Shown here piece by piece: positions 26,428-34,397 of a stretch of DNA of 64,000 nucleotides. Source of the stretch: Xanthomonas cissicola (GTDB lineage: Bacteria; Pseudomonadota; Gammaproteobacteria; Xanthomonadales; Xanthomonadaceae); the NCBI RefSeq assembly GCF_008801575.1, contig NZ_VZPL01000007.1:1-64000 (forward strand). The letters run 5' to 3'. A model generated the notes under the pieces. That model was not told where the DNA came from, ran no database searches, and was given only the letters and a program-made list of their open reading frames with translations. Positions within the stretch are counted from its first letter, which is position 1. Each line of letters begins with the position of its first letter. The position numbers were made by a program, and so were the translations under genes.

Positions 26428-26910
26428 ATGAACATCCTGCTTGCCCTGGCATCGTTGAGTGGCAACACACGCGATCTGGCGCGTGCGGTGGCGCTGCGCT
26501 GCGAAGCGGCCGGGCATGCGGTGACCTGGTTGGAAACCGACATGCAGACCCTGGCCCAGGTGCCGCATGCGCCAGGACAGTACGCCTTGTTTCTGCTTGG
26601 CAGTTGGACCGACAACGGCGGGCGTACGCCGGCAGAGATGAAGCGTTTCATCGTCGAGCTGGTCGACACGCTGGGCAAGCCACCGCGCGTTGCCGTGTTC
26701 GGCACCGGCGAAACGCAGTGGGGGGAGGAGTATTTCTGCGGTGCGGTGCACCGTATCGCGCGCTTCTTCGACAGCCCGTTTCCCCGTTTGACCATCGAAC
26801 AGATGCCCCACGGCCAGCGCGACGCGCAGGCCATCGCCGCCTGGACCGACACGGTTCTGGCCCAATGCAAGAACGATCCCAATGCAGACCATTACCGTCA
26901 CGTCGCCTGA
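26428..26910 (+). CDS. Flavodoxin encoded with ribonucleotide reductase
   Basis: 160 residues of flavodoxin fold. LASLSGNTRDLARAVALRC at the N terminus is the FMN phosphate-binding loop (S-G-N-T), GSWTDNGGRTPAEMKRF near residue 60 fits the second FMN loop, and FGTGETQWGEEYFCGAV near 95 the third. It would carry one electron at a time. Position right after nrdAB, and the overlap with a thioredoxin gene, suggest service to ribonucleotide reductase, in the way NrdI flavodoxins serve class Ib enzymes. That role is inferred. It has no NrdI signature that I can assert, and it could instead be a general flavodoxin. Confidence 0.85.
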   Translation: MNILLALASLSGNTRDLARAVALRCEAAGHAVTWLETDMQTLAQVPHAPGQYALFLLGSWTDNGGRTPAEMKRFIVELVDTLGKPPRVAVFGTGETQWGEEYFCGAVHRIARFFDSPFPRLTIEQMPHGQRDAQAIAAWTDTVLAQCKNDPNADHYRHVA

Positions 26911-27208
26911 GCACTACACCCAGACCCTGGCTGCGCATCCGCGCGCGCTGGTGGATTTCTACAAGGACAACTGCCCCGGCTGCCGCATGCTCGACATGTC
27001 GCTGGACAAGTTCGCCAACAGCGATGCCGCCAATGGCGTGGCCTTGTTGAAGGTCAAGCTGGAAGTGGTGGGCGAGGACTTCTTCCGCGACCTGGGCCTG
27101 CGCCAGACGCCGACCCTGGCGCTATATCGCGACGGCAGCGAAGTGGCGCGCTTGCCAGGCTTCCAGTCGCCGGCGCAGGTGGAAGCGGCGGTTCGCAGCG
27201 GCCTGTGA
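26882..27208 (+). CDS. Thioredoxin-like protein with CPGC active site
   Basis: 108 residues, thioredoxin fold. It has the active site DNCPGCRML near residue 35, cis-Pro in LRQTPTLALYRDG, and a C-terminal helix. CPGC differs from the CGPC of general thioredoxins, which shifts redox potential. The ATG lies inside the flavodoxin gene (29-bp overlap), so the two are translated together. The location after nrdAB suggests a dedicated reductant for the NrdA disulfide, analogous to NrdH; this is inference. Confidence 0.88.
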   Translation: MQTITVTSPEHYTQTLAAHPRALVDFYKDNCPGCRMLDMSLDKFANSDAANGVALLKVKLEVVGEDFFRDLGLRQTPTLALYRDGSEVARLPGFQSPAQVEAAVRSGL

Positions 27209-27245
27209 TGGCGACGGGCGCCCGGTCGATGCGAGGCGCCTCGCG

Positions 27246-27695
27246 ATGAACACCACCGTCACCATCGTCGCCTGGAGCTTTCTGCTGGCGGGGCTGGGCT
27301 TGTTGACCGGTGCGGCGCTGCTGCCGGATCAGGCGCGCTGGATCTTGTTGCTGCTGGGCGTGGCGTTCGGCGGCGTGGGTGGCGGCATCCTCGGCTATCG
27401 CGTCTGGCATGCGCGCCGCGTCGCCTGGTTGCGCCGGCATGGCACGGTGGAAACGCGCTTCGTCTGCGTTGAACGCAATACATCTTTGCAGGTCAACGGC
27501 ATGCACCCGTTCCGTATTCTGGCAAGTCGCCATGACCGCACGCACGACACCGTGACCAAGTATCGCAGCGACAACCTGTGGACCGATCCGCAGCCGTTCC
27601 TGCGCGAGCGGCAATCGCTGCGGGTGTTCGTCGATCCGCAGCGGCCACTGCGTTACCACCTGGACCTGAGTTTCCTGCCGACGCTACGCAGCTGA
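27246..27695 (+). CDS. Small membrane protein of unknown function (DUF3592-like)
   Basis: 149 residues with two N-terminal membrane helices (about 7-27 and 33-52), then a soluble part with beta-rich composition (VETRFVCVERNTSLQVNG, RSDNLWTDPQPFLRERQSLR, VFVDPQRPLRYHLDLSFLP). The sequence resembles DUF3592-type proteins, for which no function is known. It starts 37 bp after the thioredoxin gene on the same strand and may be the last member of the nrd transcript. ATG 27246 is taken as start; no other strong candidate. Confidence 0.7.
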   Translation: MNTTVTIVAWSFLLAGLGLLTGAALLPDQARWILLLLGVAFGGVGGGILGYRVWHARRVAWLRRHGTVETRFVCVERNTSLQVNGMHPFRILASRHDRTHDTVTKYRSDNLWTDPQPFLRERQSLRVFVDPQRPLRYHLDLSFLPTLRS

Positions 27696-27732
27696 GCGGG
27701 CTGGCTTTCCTTCCTTCTGACGGCACTTCTTC

Positions 27733-28134
27733 ATGACCAGTTCCACGCCTGTTGCACCGACCGAAGCCCGCATGGCCGAGATCGTGTTTCCCAATCACAC
27801 CAATCACCTGGGCACGCTGTTCGGTGGGCAGGCGCTGGCGTGGATGGACAAGGCCGCGTTCCTGGCCGCCTCGCGCTATGCGCGCCGCACCGTGGTGACA
27901 GCGCGTTCGGATCAGGTGGATTTCAAGCTGCCGATCCGCCAGGGCCAGATGGTGGAAACCATCGCCCGCGTGGTGTTGGTGGGGCGTAGCTCGATCACGG
28001 TGGAAGTGGAATTGATCGCCGAAGACCTGCTCAGCGGCGCGCGCGAGCTGTGCACGCGCGGGCAGTTCGTGATGATTGCGCTCGATGCCGATGGCAAGCC
28101 GACGGCGGTGCCGCCGTTGCCAGCGGCGGACTGA
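27733..28134 (+). CDS. Acyl-CoA thioesterase (YciA-like hotdog protein)
   Basis: 133 residues, single hotdog domain. Characteristic pieces are FPNHTNHLGTLFGGQALAWM (residues 20-39, with the catalytic Asp equivalent following in MDKAAF), DQVDFKLPIRQGQMVE, and the strand VVLVGRSSITVEVEL. YciA/BFIT-type enzymes hydrolyse short- to long-chain acyl-CoAs in the cytosol, preventing depletion of free CoA. It follows the membrane protein by 37 bp and is the last plus-strand gene of this group. The 146 bp to the convergent gene at 28281 hold no clear terminator. Confidence 0.88.
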   Translation: MTSSTPVAPTEARMAEIVFPNHTNHLGTLFGGQALAWMDKAAFLAASRYARRTVVTARSDQVDFKLPIRQGQMVETIARVVLVGRSSITVEVELIAEDLLSGARELCTRGQFVMIALDADGKPTAVPPLPAAD

Positions 28135-28280
28135 GAGCAGCCGATAGCGACTGCACCGCCGCATGCGGGCGTGGCCGGTGCTCGGTGCGGCATGTGCCAC
28201 GTGGACAGTGCGGTGCTGAGCGCGCCGCCCACGCCTGCCTGACGACTGCTCGCTAGGTGTCGCCAGCGGCGTTGACCACG

Positions 28281-28796
28281 CTACTCCTGCACTTCGCGGT
28301 CTTCGCGCTTGGTTTCTTCCATCGCCTCCGGTTCCAGCTCTTCGGCGCTGCGATTGAGTTTGACGAACACGCCCCAGGCGATCAGCAGCAGTGCCGCGCA
28401 TGAGCCGACGGCAGCGGCGTAGGGCAGCTTGGCCGGGTCGGCATGCATCAGCTCGAAGATCGACACCAGCGTTTCGATCGCCAGGGCGATCACGATCACC
28501 ACGAAAAAGCGCGACAGATACCGCCGCACGCGCGTGGGGCCACTGACCTTGACGTCGCGCAGGATCTCTTCTTCGAAGATGGTCTGGCCCAGTTCGAGCG
28601 TGACCAGCGCCACCGTCAGCAGGCCGACAGCTTCGAGCACGACGTTGAAACGGTCGCGTACCACCATGTCGCCGCCGGGTGTGAAGCCGTGCCACAACTC
28701 CAGCCCGGCCATCGTCACCAGGCCCGCCGCGCACAGCACGAAGAACGCCAGGATCACGAAATGACCGGCACGAAACAGGTGGCTGAGCGCTTTCAT
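28281..28796 (-). CDS. Inner-membrane protein of unknown function
   Basis: About 171 residues. It has four hydrophobic helices (roughly residues 10-32, 52-70, 98-118 and 128-150) and a very acidic C-terminal tail (EELEPEAMEETKREDREVQE). The start at 28796 (MKALSHLFRAG) places the first helix normally. The 24 extra codons up to 28868 are Cys/Pro-rich without support and are left out, although the ribosome site here is weak. Homologues are annotated only as hypothetical membrane proteins. No pathway can be assigned from context. Confidence 0.7.
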   Translation of the reverse strand: MKALSHLFRAGHFVILAFFVLCAAGLVTMAGLELWHGFTPGGDMVVRDRFNVVLEAVGLLTVALVTLELGQTIFEEEILRDVKVSGPTRVRRYLSRFFVVIVIALAIETLVSIFELMHADPAKLPYAAAVGSCAALLLIAWGVFVKLNRSAEELEPEAMEETKREDREVQE

Positions 28797-28901
28797 CAGG
28801 GGCGAGGCGGGCGATGGGAAGCAGAGCATCGTGTGCACCGCGTCGTTGCAGCGCGAAGGCTGCGCCAACCCGGCGCGCCCTCATCCGGCGCGTCGCGCCA
28901 T

Positions 28902-29030
28902 CTTCTCCCGCGAGCGGGAGAAGGGACGTCCCAGAGCAACGCTGCGGAGTGGATACGGAGGCCATTGGTCCATAGCCGTGTAGCGACCCGCATCCTTGGT
29001 CCCGCTCCCTTCTCCCGCCTGCGGGGGAAG
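28902..29030. repeat. Two CTTCTCCCGC-type extragenic palindromes
   Basis: CTTCTCCCGC-GA-GCGGGAGAAG (28902-28923) and a diverged copy CTTCTCCCGC-CT-GCGGGGGAAG (29009-29030) lie in the 299-bp gap between the membrane protein and panE-like genes. Both belong to the pattern of short GC-rich hairpins scattered between Xanthomonas genes. Nothing else is recognised in the gap. Confidence 0.7.
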
Positions 29031-29095
29031 GTGCCCGCAGGGCGGATGGGGGAGACGGCTCACACGCGCAGGCGGCGCACAGTTGCCCGCCATCA

Positions 29096-30034
29096 TCAGC
29101 GATGCCGCAGCACCTGATACGCCTGCAGGTGCACATTGGCGGCCATCAGCAGCGGGGCATTGCGGCCGGTCTCGCGCACGCGCGCCAGCATGTCGCCGAC
29201 GATCTGCGCCGCTTCCACGTCCTGGCCGGCTTCCAGGTCGCGCAGCATCGAGGCCTTCAACGGCGAATCCACCTGCAACAGCGTCTGCAATGCTTTCGCG
29301 CGTGCGGGCTCGGGAATCGATTGCCCGGCTGCATCGGCGGCCCACAGGCATTCGTTGTACAGGCCGTTGATCAACGCGCGGCCGTCGTCGGTGGCCACGA
29401 TCGCACCCACCGGCGCACGCATCAAGCAGGTGGCCGCGGCCAGCGCGGTGAGGAAGCTGTACTTGATCCACTGTTCCTGCGCGATCTGCTCGCTGGCCAC
29501 ATGGGTGATGTCGGCCTGCGCACAGGCGGCGGCAAACGCCTGCACCCGCGCCGAATGCGCGTCGCCGCTACGCTCGCCGAAGGTCATCGCCGCCGGCTTG
29601 CCCAGGTGCAGAATCTCGCCGTGCTCGCCCTTGGTGGCGCTGATGAAGCACAGCCCGCCCAGTACACGCGCCGCGCCGAAGCGTTCGTCCAGTGCCGCGT
29701 AATGGCGCAGCCCGTTGAGGATGGGCAGCACCGTGGTGTGCTCGCCCACCGCCGGCGCAATCGCCTCGATGGCGCTGTCCAGGTCGTAGGCCTTGCAGCT
29801 GAGGATCACCAGATCGAACGGCTGCTGCGCTACCAATGCCGGCAAGTCCTGGGCGGTGACATGCGCCACCTGCAGATCGGCATCGCCCAGCGGGCTGCGG
29901 ATGCGCAAGCCGTCTGCCTGCAACTGCGCCGCACGCGCTTCGCGCAACAGGAAGGTGACGTCGACGCCGGCCCGCGCCAGGCGTCCGCCGAAATAGCCAC
30001 CGGTGCCGCCGGCGCCGAGGATCAGGATGCGCAT
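29096..30034 (-). CDS. 2-dehydropantoate 2-reductase family protein (PanE/ApbA)
   Basis: 312 residues. The N-terminal Rossmann motif ILGAGGTGGYFGGRLARAG binds NADPH, LSCKAYDLDSAIEAIAP lines the dinucleotide site, and the C-terminal all-helical domain contains EQWIKYSFLTALAAATCL, with the Lys expected to protonate the substrate. The enzyme reduces ketopantoate to pantoate in pantothenate synthesis, or a related 2-ketoacid. Since xanthomonads may carry more than one paralogue, I withhold the symbol. Start 30034 has a GGAG 6 bp upstream; five extra codons to 30049 are less likely. Confidence 0.88.
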   Translation of the reverse strand: MRILILGAGGTGGYFGGRLARAGVDVTFLLREARAAQLQADGLRIRSPLGDADLQVAHVTAQDLPALVAQQPFDLVILSCKAYDLDSAIEAIAPAVGEHTTVLPILNGLRHYAALDERFGAARVLGGLCFISATKGEHGEILHLGKPAAMTFGERSGDAHSARVQAFAAACAQADITHVASEQIAQEQWIKYSFLTALAAATCLMRAPVGAIVATDDGRALINGLYNECLWAADAAGQSIPEPARAKALQTLLQVDSPLKASMLRDLEAGQDVEAAQIVGDMLARVRETGRNAPLLMAANVHLQAYQVLRHR

Positions 30035-30119
30035 AGGTTCTCCGTTCAATGTGATGTTGGGTACATGCCGGATGTAGTGATAGACTTTGTGCCGGATCGG
30101 GGATTCTCGGTCGGCATTA

Positions 30120-30151
30120 GGCTCTGGCGGATTCGCCGGGGCCTTTTGTTT
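30120..30151 (+). terminator. Intrinsic terminator with no obvious plus-strand gene
   Basis: GGCTCTGGCG-GATT-CGCCGGGGCC (30120-30143) pairs over 10 bp with two G-U pairs and is followed by TTTTGTTT. On the plus strand it is a textbook Rho-independent terminator. The only genes around it (panE-like, DUF3800 remnant) are on the minus strand. A short transcript starting in 30040-30100 is possible. Otherwise it is a relic. Confidence 0.55.
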
Positions 30152-30513
30152 ATGGAAAACACTTCAAGCCGTAGCCCAGATAGCGTCCAGCCCGATCCTT
30201 ATCGAGTTTTTGCTCAATCACCTGCCAGGCCCGGTTGGGCTGCAGTGGATGAAGCTGGCGTGTTCCGATGGGGCGCGCGATTAGATCCGCCAATTGAAGG
30301 CCAATTGCGTTGCTCTTCTTATCGCAGATGACCGGATCGAATGGCAGTTCAAGTCCGGAGAAATTATCTCCCCCGCAGATGCGGCGGAACGCCAGTTCCA
30401 GATCTTGATCTTCACTGCGTCCCCGCGCTTCGCAGAGCACGTGCGTAGTCAACGGCCATCCCATGGTCGCCACTCTCATCGACAAAGACGATGTAGTCGC
30501 TGAACTGTGCCAT
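30150..30513 (-). pseudogene. DUF3800 protein with a large internal deletion and frameshift
   Basis: The gene begins at ATG 30513 with MAQFSDYIVFVDESGDHG, the conserved N terminus of DUF3800 proteins (acidic nuclease-like motif VDESGD). At about 30455 the frame changes and the text resumes as LCEARGRSEDQDLELAFRR. This runs to NAIGLQLADLIARPIG and ends GYGLKCFP, the conserved C terminus with its second Asp motif. Intact members have 220-270 residues, so roughly half is missing. In the starting frame translation stops after about 35 residues. Its ATG shares a base with the stop of the ABC permease gene (TGATG). DUF3800 proteins are often found in defence and mobile-element contexts; function is unproven. 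Confidence 0.8.
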
Positions 30514-31325
30514 CAGCTCCGCAGCCCCACGCCCCGGCGCAGCAGCCACAACGCCAGCGCGCTGAGCACGGCGACAAAGCCCAGCATCAGTGCGTAGGCC
30601 ACCCAGATCGGCACATCCGAGCTACCGAGCAGGCCGTAGCGGAACGCGTTGACCATGTAGAAGATCGGGTTGGCATGCGTCGCGGCTTCGGCCCAGCCGG
30701 GCAGCAGTTTCACCGAATAGAACACGCCGCCCAGGTAGGTCAGCGGGGTCAGGATGAAGGTGGGCACGATCGCCACGTCGTCGAACTTCTTGGCGTAGAC
30801 CGCGTTGACGAAGCCAGCCAGCGAGAAGATGGTCGCGCCCAGCAGCACCGTGGTCAGGGTGACGAATGGATGCGGGATCCGCACCGGAGTGAAGAACATC
30901 GCGATGATCAGCACGATCGCCCCGACCATCACCCCGCGCAGCACCGCGCCGGACACGTAGCCCCACAGGATCACCCAGTTGGGCATCGGGCTGACCAGCA
31001 GCTCTTCGACATGGCGGCCGAACTTGGCGCCGAAGAAACTCGAAGAGATGTTGCCGTAGCTGTTCTGGATCACGCTCATCATCACCAGGCCCGGCACGAT
31101 GAATTGCATGTAGCTGTAACCGCCCATTTCGCCCACGCGCGAGCCGATCAGCCCGCCGAAGATCAAAAAGTACAGCGTCATGGTGATGGCCGGCGGCACC
31201 AGGGTCTGGCCCCAGATGCGCAGGATGCGCTGCACTTCGCGGCGCACGATGGTGCCCAGCGCAATCCAGTTGCGTTGGCGGGGTGTGGCGGGCGTGGCGG
31301 ACATCGACGGCTCCGAAGGACTCAT
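30513..31325 (-). CDS. ABC-2 type exporter, membrane subunit (YadH-like)
   Basis: 270 residues with six membrane helices and the ABC-2 permease signature. ELLVSPMPNWVILWGYVSGAV lies near residue 110, and FFTPVRIPHPFVTLTTVLLGA follows. It pairs with the ATPase gene directly upstream (ATGA overlap 31322-31325) to form an exporter of the YadGH type, whose substrate is not established. The downstream DUF3800 remnant overlaps its stop by one base. Confidence 0.9.
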   Translation of the reverse strand: MSPSEPSMSATPATPRQRNWIALGTIVRREVQRILRIWGQTLVPPAITMTLYFLIFGGLIGSRVGEMGGYSYMQFIVPGLVMMSVIQNSYGNISSSFFGAKFGRHVEELLVSPMPNWVILWGYVSGAVLRGVMVGAIVLIIAMFFTPVRIPHPFVTLTTVLLGATIFSLAGFVNAVYAKKFDDVAIVPTFILTPLTYLGGVFYSVKLLPGWAEAATHANPIFYMVNAFRYGLLGSSDVPIWVAYALMLGFVAVLSALALWLLRRGVGLRS

Positions 31326-32317
31326 GGGTGGCCTGCCGGGCGCACGGGCGCCGCTGCGGCAGGAGCCGGGGCGGCGACGGTCTCGCCGGGCCCGGTCAGG
31401 CGAACGAACAATTCTTCCAGCCGGTTGCTCTTGGTGCGCATCGAGCGCACGCGGATGCCGGCATCGCCCAGCGCGGCGAACACGCGGTTGAGGTCCATCG
31501 CGCGCGGCATGTCCAGATCCAGCGTGTGGCCGTCGATGGCGGTGAGCGTGGTGCCTTCGATCACCGGCAACTGCGCCGGCAGCTCACCGTCGATATCGAA
31601 CAGGAAGCCTTCCACGTCGAGCTTGGCCAGCAGTTCGCGCATCGGCCCCTGGGTGACGATCTGGCCGTGATTGATGATGGCCAGGTTGCGGCACAGGTGC
31701 TCGGCTTCTTCCAGGTAATGCGTGGTCAGGATGATCGTGGTGCCGGCGGCGTTGATGTCCTTGAGCACGCGCCACATGTCGCGGCGGATCTCGATATCCA
31801 CACCGGCGGTGGGTTCGTCCAGGATCAGCAGGCGCGGCTGGGTCATCATGGCGCGGGCGATCATCAGCCGGCGCTTCATGCCGCCGGAGAGCGTGCGGCT
31901 CATCACCTGGGCCTTCTCCCACAGGTGGGCGCGGCGTAGTTCCACTTCGGCCAGTGCTTGCGCCTGGCTGCGCGGCATGCCGTAGAAACCGGCGTAATTG
32001 ACCAGGATGTCGAACGGTTTTTCGAACAGGTTGAAGTTGATTTCCTGCGGCACCAGGCCGATCAGGCGCATCGCATCGCTGCGGTGGGCGACCAGGTCGG
32101 TGCCGAACACGTCCACCTGCCCGCCGGACAGGTTCACCAGCGAGCTGATGATGCCGATCAGGGTGGACTTGCCCGCCCCGTTGGGGCCGAGCAGGGCGAA
32201 GAAATCGCCTGGCGCCACGTCCAGCGAGACGCCCTTGAGCGCCTGGGTGCCGTTGTCGTAAGTCTTGCGCAGATCGCACACGCGCAGGGCGGGCGCAGTG
32301 GGAGATGGGGAATTCAA
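31322..32317 (-). CDS. ABC exporter ATP-binding subunit (YadG-like)
   Basis: 331 residues. Walker A is LLGPNGAGKSTLIGIISSLV near residue 43, the signature is SRTLSGGMKRRLMIARAM, Walker B is RLLILDEPTAGVDIEIRRDM, and the switch His is in ILTTHYLEEAE. The C-terminal 90 residues hold the regulatory extension seen in the YadG/NatA/CcmA branch and end in an Ala/Pro-rich tail. It powers the YadH-like permease encoded next. The 100-bp gap to the divergent reductase gene at 32420 holds both promoters. Confidence 0.92.
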   Translation of the reverse strand: MNSPSPTAPALRVCDLRKTYDNGTQALKGVSLDVAPGDFFALLGPNGAGKSTLIGIISSLVNLSGGQVDVFGTDLVAHRSDAMRLIGLVPQEINFNLFEKPFDILVNYAGFYGMPRSQAQALAEVELRRAHLWEKAQVMSRTLSGGMKRRLMIARAMMTQPRLLILDEPTAGVDIEIRRDMWRVLKDINAAGTTIILTTHYLEEAEHLCRNLAIINHGQIVTQGPMRELLAKLDVEGFLFDIDGELPAQLPVIEGTTLTAIDGHTLDLDMPRAMDLNRVFAALGDAGIRVRSMRTKSNRLEELFVRLTGPGETVAAPAPAAAAPVRPAGHP

Positions 32318-32419
32318 GCCGGGTCCTTTGCGCCAGGGCGACGGCGCAGCGAGTTGCAGCCCGTTATTATAGAAGCCCGCTGGGGTTTGCCCCGATCACA
32401 GACTGTCCCAAATACGTTC

Positions 32420-33181
32420 GTGCCCGTTCAATTCCCCCTCAAGCTTGTCGACCGGCGCATGATTGCGCCCACCGTGGCCCACTGCCAGTTCGTCCGTGAC
32501 GACGGGCAGCCGCTGGATTTCCAGCCCGGCCAGTTCATCCAGATCCATTTCGACTATGCCGATGGCACGCCGACCAAACGCAGCTATTCGCTGGCGACCA
32601 TCCACGATCATGCGCTGGGGCCGGGCGAGGCAGTGGAGATCGCGGTGAGCTTCGTGCCCGGCGGCTCGGCCACGGCCTTGTTCGAGGGCCTGGAGATTGG
32701 CGACCAGTTGCAGGCAAGCGGGCCCTACGGGCGCTTTTGCCTGCAGGCGGGCGATCACAACCGGCGTTACGTGCTGATCGCCACCGGCACCGGCGTCACC
32801 CCCTACCGCTCGATGCTGCCGCTGCTCGCCGAGGCAATCGCCGCCCGCGGTGTGCAGTTGGTGTTGCTGCAAGGCGCACGCACCCCGGCCGAGTTGCTGT
32901 ATGGCGACGACTTCCGCGCGTTTGCCGATGCGCATCCGCAGTTCCGCTACGTACCGTGCTTCTCGCGCGAAGTGCCCGCCCAGCCGCACGCCGATGTGCG
33001 GCACGGCTACGTGCAGCAGCACCTGGCCGAGTTCGCGCCCGATGCCGCGCACGACATCGCCTACCTGTGCGGCAACCCGGACATGGTGGACACCTGCCTG
33101 GACGCGCTCAAAGCCGCCGGCCTGCCGAGTGCGCAGATCCGCCGCGAGAAATACGTCAGCTCCACGCCGCCGAAGGTCTGA
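32420..33181 (+). CDS. FAD-dependent ferredoxin/flavodoxin-NADP+ reductase family protein
   Basis: 253 residues. The FAD-binding barrel contains FQPGQFIQIHF and the RxYS motif KRSYSLATIHD. The NAD(P) domain contains ATGTGVTPYRSMLPLLAE and YLCGNPDMVDTCLDALK, and the C terminus is REKYVSSTPPKV. The enzyme moves electrons between NAD(P)H and a small carrier such as ferredoxin or flavodoxin. The start is GTG 32420 (MPVQFPLKLVDRRMIAPTVA); the later ATG at 32459 would remove the first strand of the barrel. Longer open sequence upstream overlaps the divergent ABC gene and is not coding. Confidence 0.85.
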   Translation: MPVQFPLKLVDRRMIAPTVAHCQFVRDDGQPLDFQPGQFIQIHFDYADGTPTKRSYSLATIHDHALGPGEAVEIAVSFVPGGSATALFEGLEIGDQLQASGPYGRFCLQAGDHNRRYVLIATGTGVTPYRSMLPLLAEAIAARGVQLVLLQGARTPAELLYGDDFRAFADAHPQFRYVPCFSREVPAQPHADVRHGYVQQHLAEFAPDAAHDIAYLCGNPDMVDTCLDALKAAGLPSAQIRREKYVSSTPPKV

Positions 33182-33260
33182 AGAGCCGCACAGGCGTCAT
33201 CATGCGGGCGGCGTCTGTGCGCCGCCGCCGGGCTATGGCGCGCGATATGCATCCACGCGC

Positions 33261-34235
33261 TCAAATCCCCTCGCCAGCGTCGCGATGCCCGCCGAACACG
33301 CGCCGGTATTGCGTTGGCGACAACGCCAGCGCGCGGCGGAAGTGGTGCCGTAGCGTTTCGGTCGAGCCGAAGCCGCAGCGCGTTGCGATCTGTTCGATGT
33401 CGGCGCCGGAGGTTTCCAGCATCTCGCGCGCACGGTTGAGCCGTTCGTTGACGATCCATTTGCCCGGCGACATGCCGGTGGTGGCCTGAAACCTGCGCAA
33501 GAACGTGCGCCGGCTCATACCTGCCGCGCTGGCCAGTGCGTCCACGCAGTGGTTGGCGGTGAGGTCCTGGGTGATGCGCTCGAGCAGGGGGCCGAGCCGG
33601 GTGCTTTCGTGGATCGGCGGCACCGGGCGGTCGATGAACTTGGCTTGCCCACCATCGCGGTGTACCGGCATCACCAGCCGTTTGGCGACCTGGTTGGCCA
33701 CTGCCGGGCCAAAATCCGCGCGCACGATATGCAGGCAGAGATCGATGCCGGCAGCGCTGCCGGCCGAGGTCAGGATGTCGCCCTCATCGACGTAGAGCAC
33801 GCCCGGCTCCACGGTGATTTGCGGGTAATGGCTGGCCAGCACCTCGGCATTGCGCCAATGCGTGGTGGCCCTGCGCCCCTGCAGTAGACCCGCCTGGGCC
33901 AGCACGAACGCGCCGGCGCAGATCGAGACGATGCGCGTCCTTCGCTTGTGCGCACGTTGCAACGCCTTGATCAGCGCAGCCGGTGCCGACGCGCTGGTAT
34001 CTCTCCAGCTGGGAACGATGATGGTGTGCGCAGCATCGAGAAGATCCAGCCCGCCATCCACTTCCAGGCGAAGCCCGCCAAGTGCGCGCAGCGGGCCGGG
34101 TTCGGCCGCTGCAATCGCAAACCGATACCAGCCCGGGCCCACTTCCGGGCGCGGCAATCCGAAGATTTCGGTGGTGATGCCGAATTCGAACAAGCCCAGC
34201 TGGTCGTACGCCACCACCACCACCAGGGGTGGCAA
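33261..34235 (-). CDS. ftrA: FtrA-like GlxA-family transcriptional regulator
   Basis: 324 residues. The N-terminal DJ-1/PfpI-like domain (residues 1-185) carries SICAGAFVLAQAGLLQGRRA around the nucleophile-elbow Cys. The C-terminal AraC-type domain has two helix-turn-helix motifs: LASAAGMSRRTFLRRFQATT and IEQIATRCGFGSTETLRHHF. The stretch SAAGIDLCLHIVRADFGPAV matches the FtrA subgroup. No ATG is available in frame; TTG 34235 or one of the following GTG codons is the start. It is divergent from the DUF3088-receptor-PepSY operon with 160 bp between. A hairpin-like operator candidate lies there, so control of that operon is a reasonable hypothesis. Confidence 0.82.
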   Translation of the reverse strand: MPPLVVVVAYDQLGLFEFGITTEIFGLPRPEVGPGWYRFAIAAAEPGPLRALGGLRLEVDGGLDLLDAAHTIIVPSWRDTSASAPAALIKALQRAHKRRTRIVSICAGAFVLAQAGLLQGRRATTHWRNAEVLASHYPQITVEPGVLYVDEGDILTSAGSAAGIDLCLHIVRADFGPAVANQVAKRLVMPVHRDGGQAKFIDRPVPPIHESTRLGPLLERITQDLTANHCVDALASAAGMSRRTFLRRFQATTGMSPGKWIVNERLNRAREMLETSGADIEQIATRCGFGSTETLRHHFRRALALSPTQYRRVFGGHRDAGEGI

Positions 34236-34284
34236 GCCATGGCGGCGCGCGCGGGGTGGAGGTTGGCATGAAATGACCGCTAGA

Positions 34285-34298
34285 TGGCGTTTACGCCA
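34285..34298. promoter_or_regulatory. Operator-like inverted repeat between ftrA and the receptor operon
   Basis: TGGCG-TTTA-CGCCA (34285-34298) is a perfect 5-bp inverted repeat in the 162-bp divergent intergenic region. I see no clear Fur box, although the operon to the right looks iron-related. Regulator identity is inferred from proximity only. Confidence 0.35.
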
Positions 34299-34397
34299 CT
34301 TTCACCCATCGCCTGCTGCTGCGCAACATGGCGCCTGGTCCTTGTCATGCGGGCTGAGCCATTGGCCAGGCCGCACCTTCCCCCCGGAGAGCGATCG

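Noticed and set aside
26428-26910. Calling the flavodoxin NrdI
   Set aside because: Context is suggestive, but the sequence does not show a signature that would separate NrdI from other small flavodoxins, and the neighbouring reductase is not typical class Ib.
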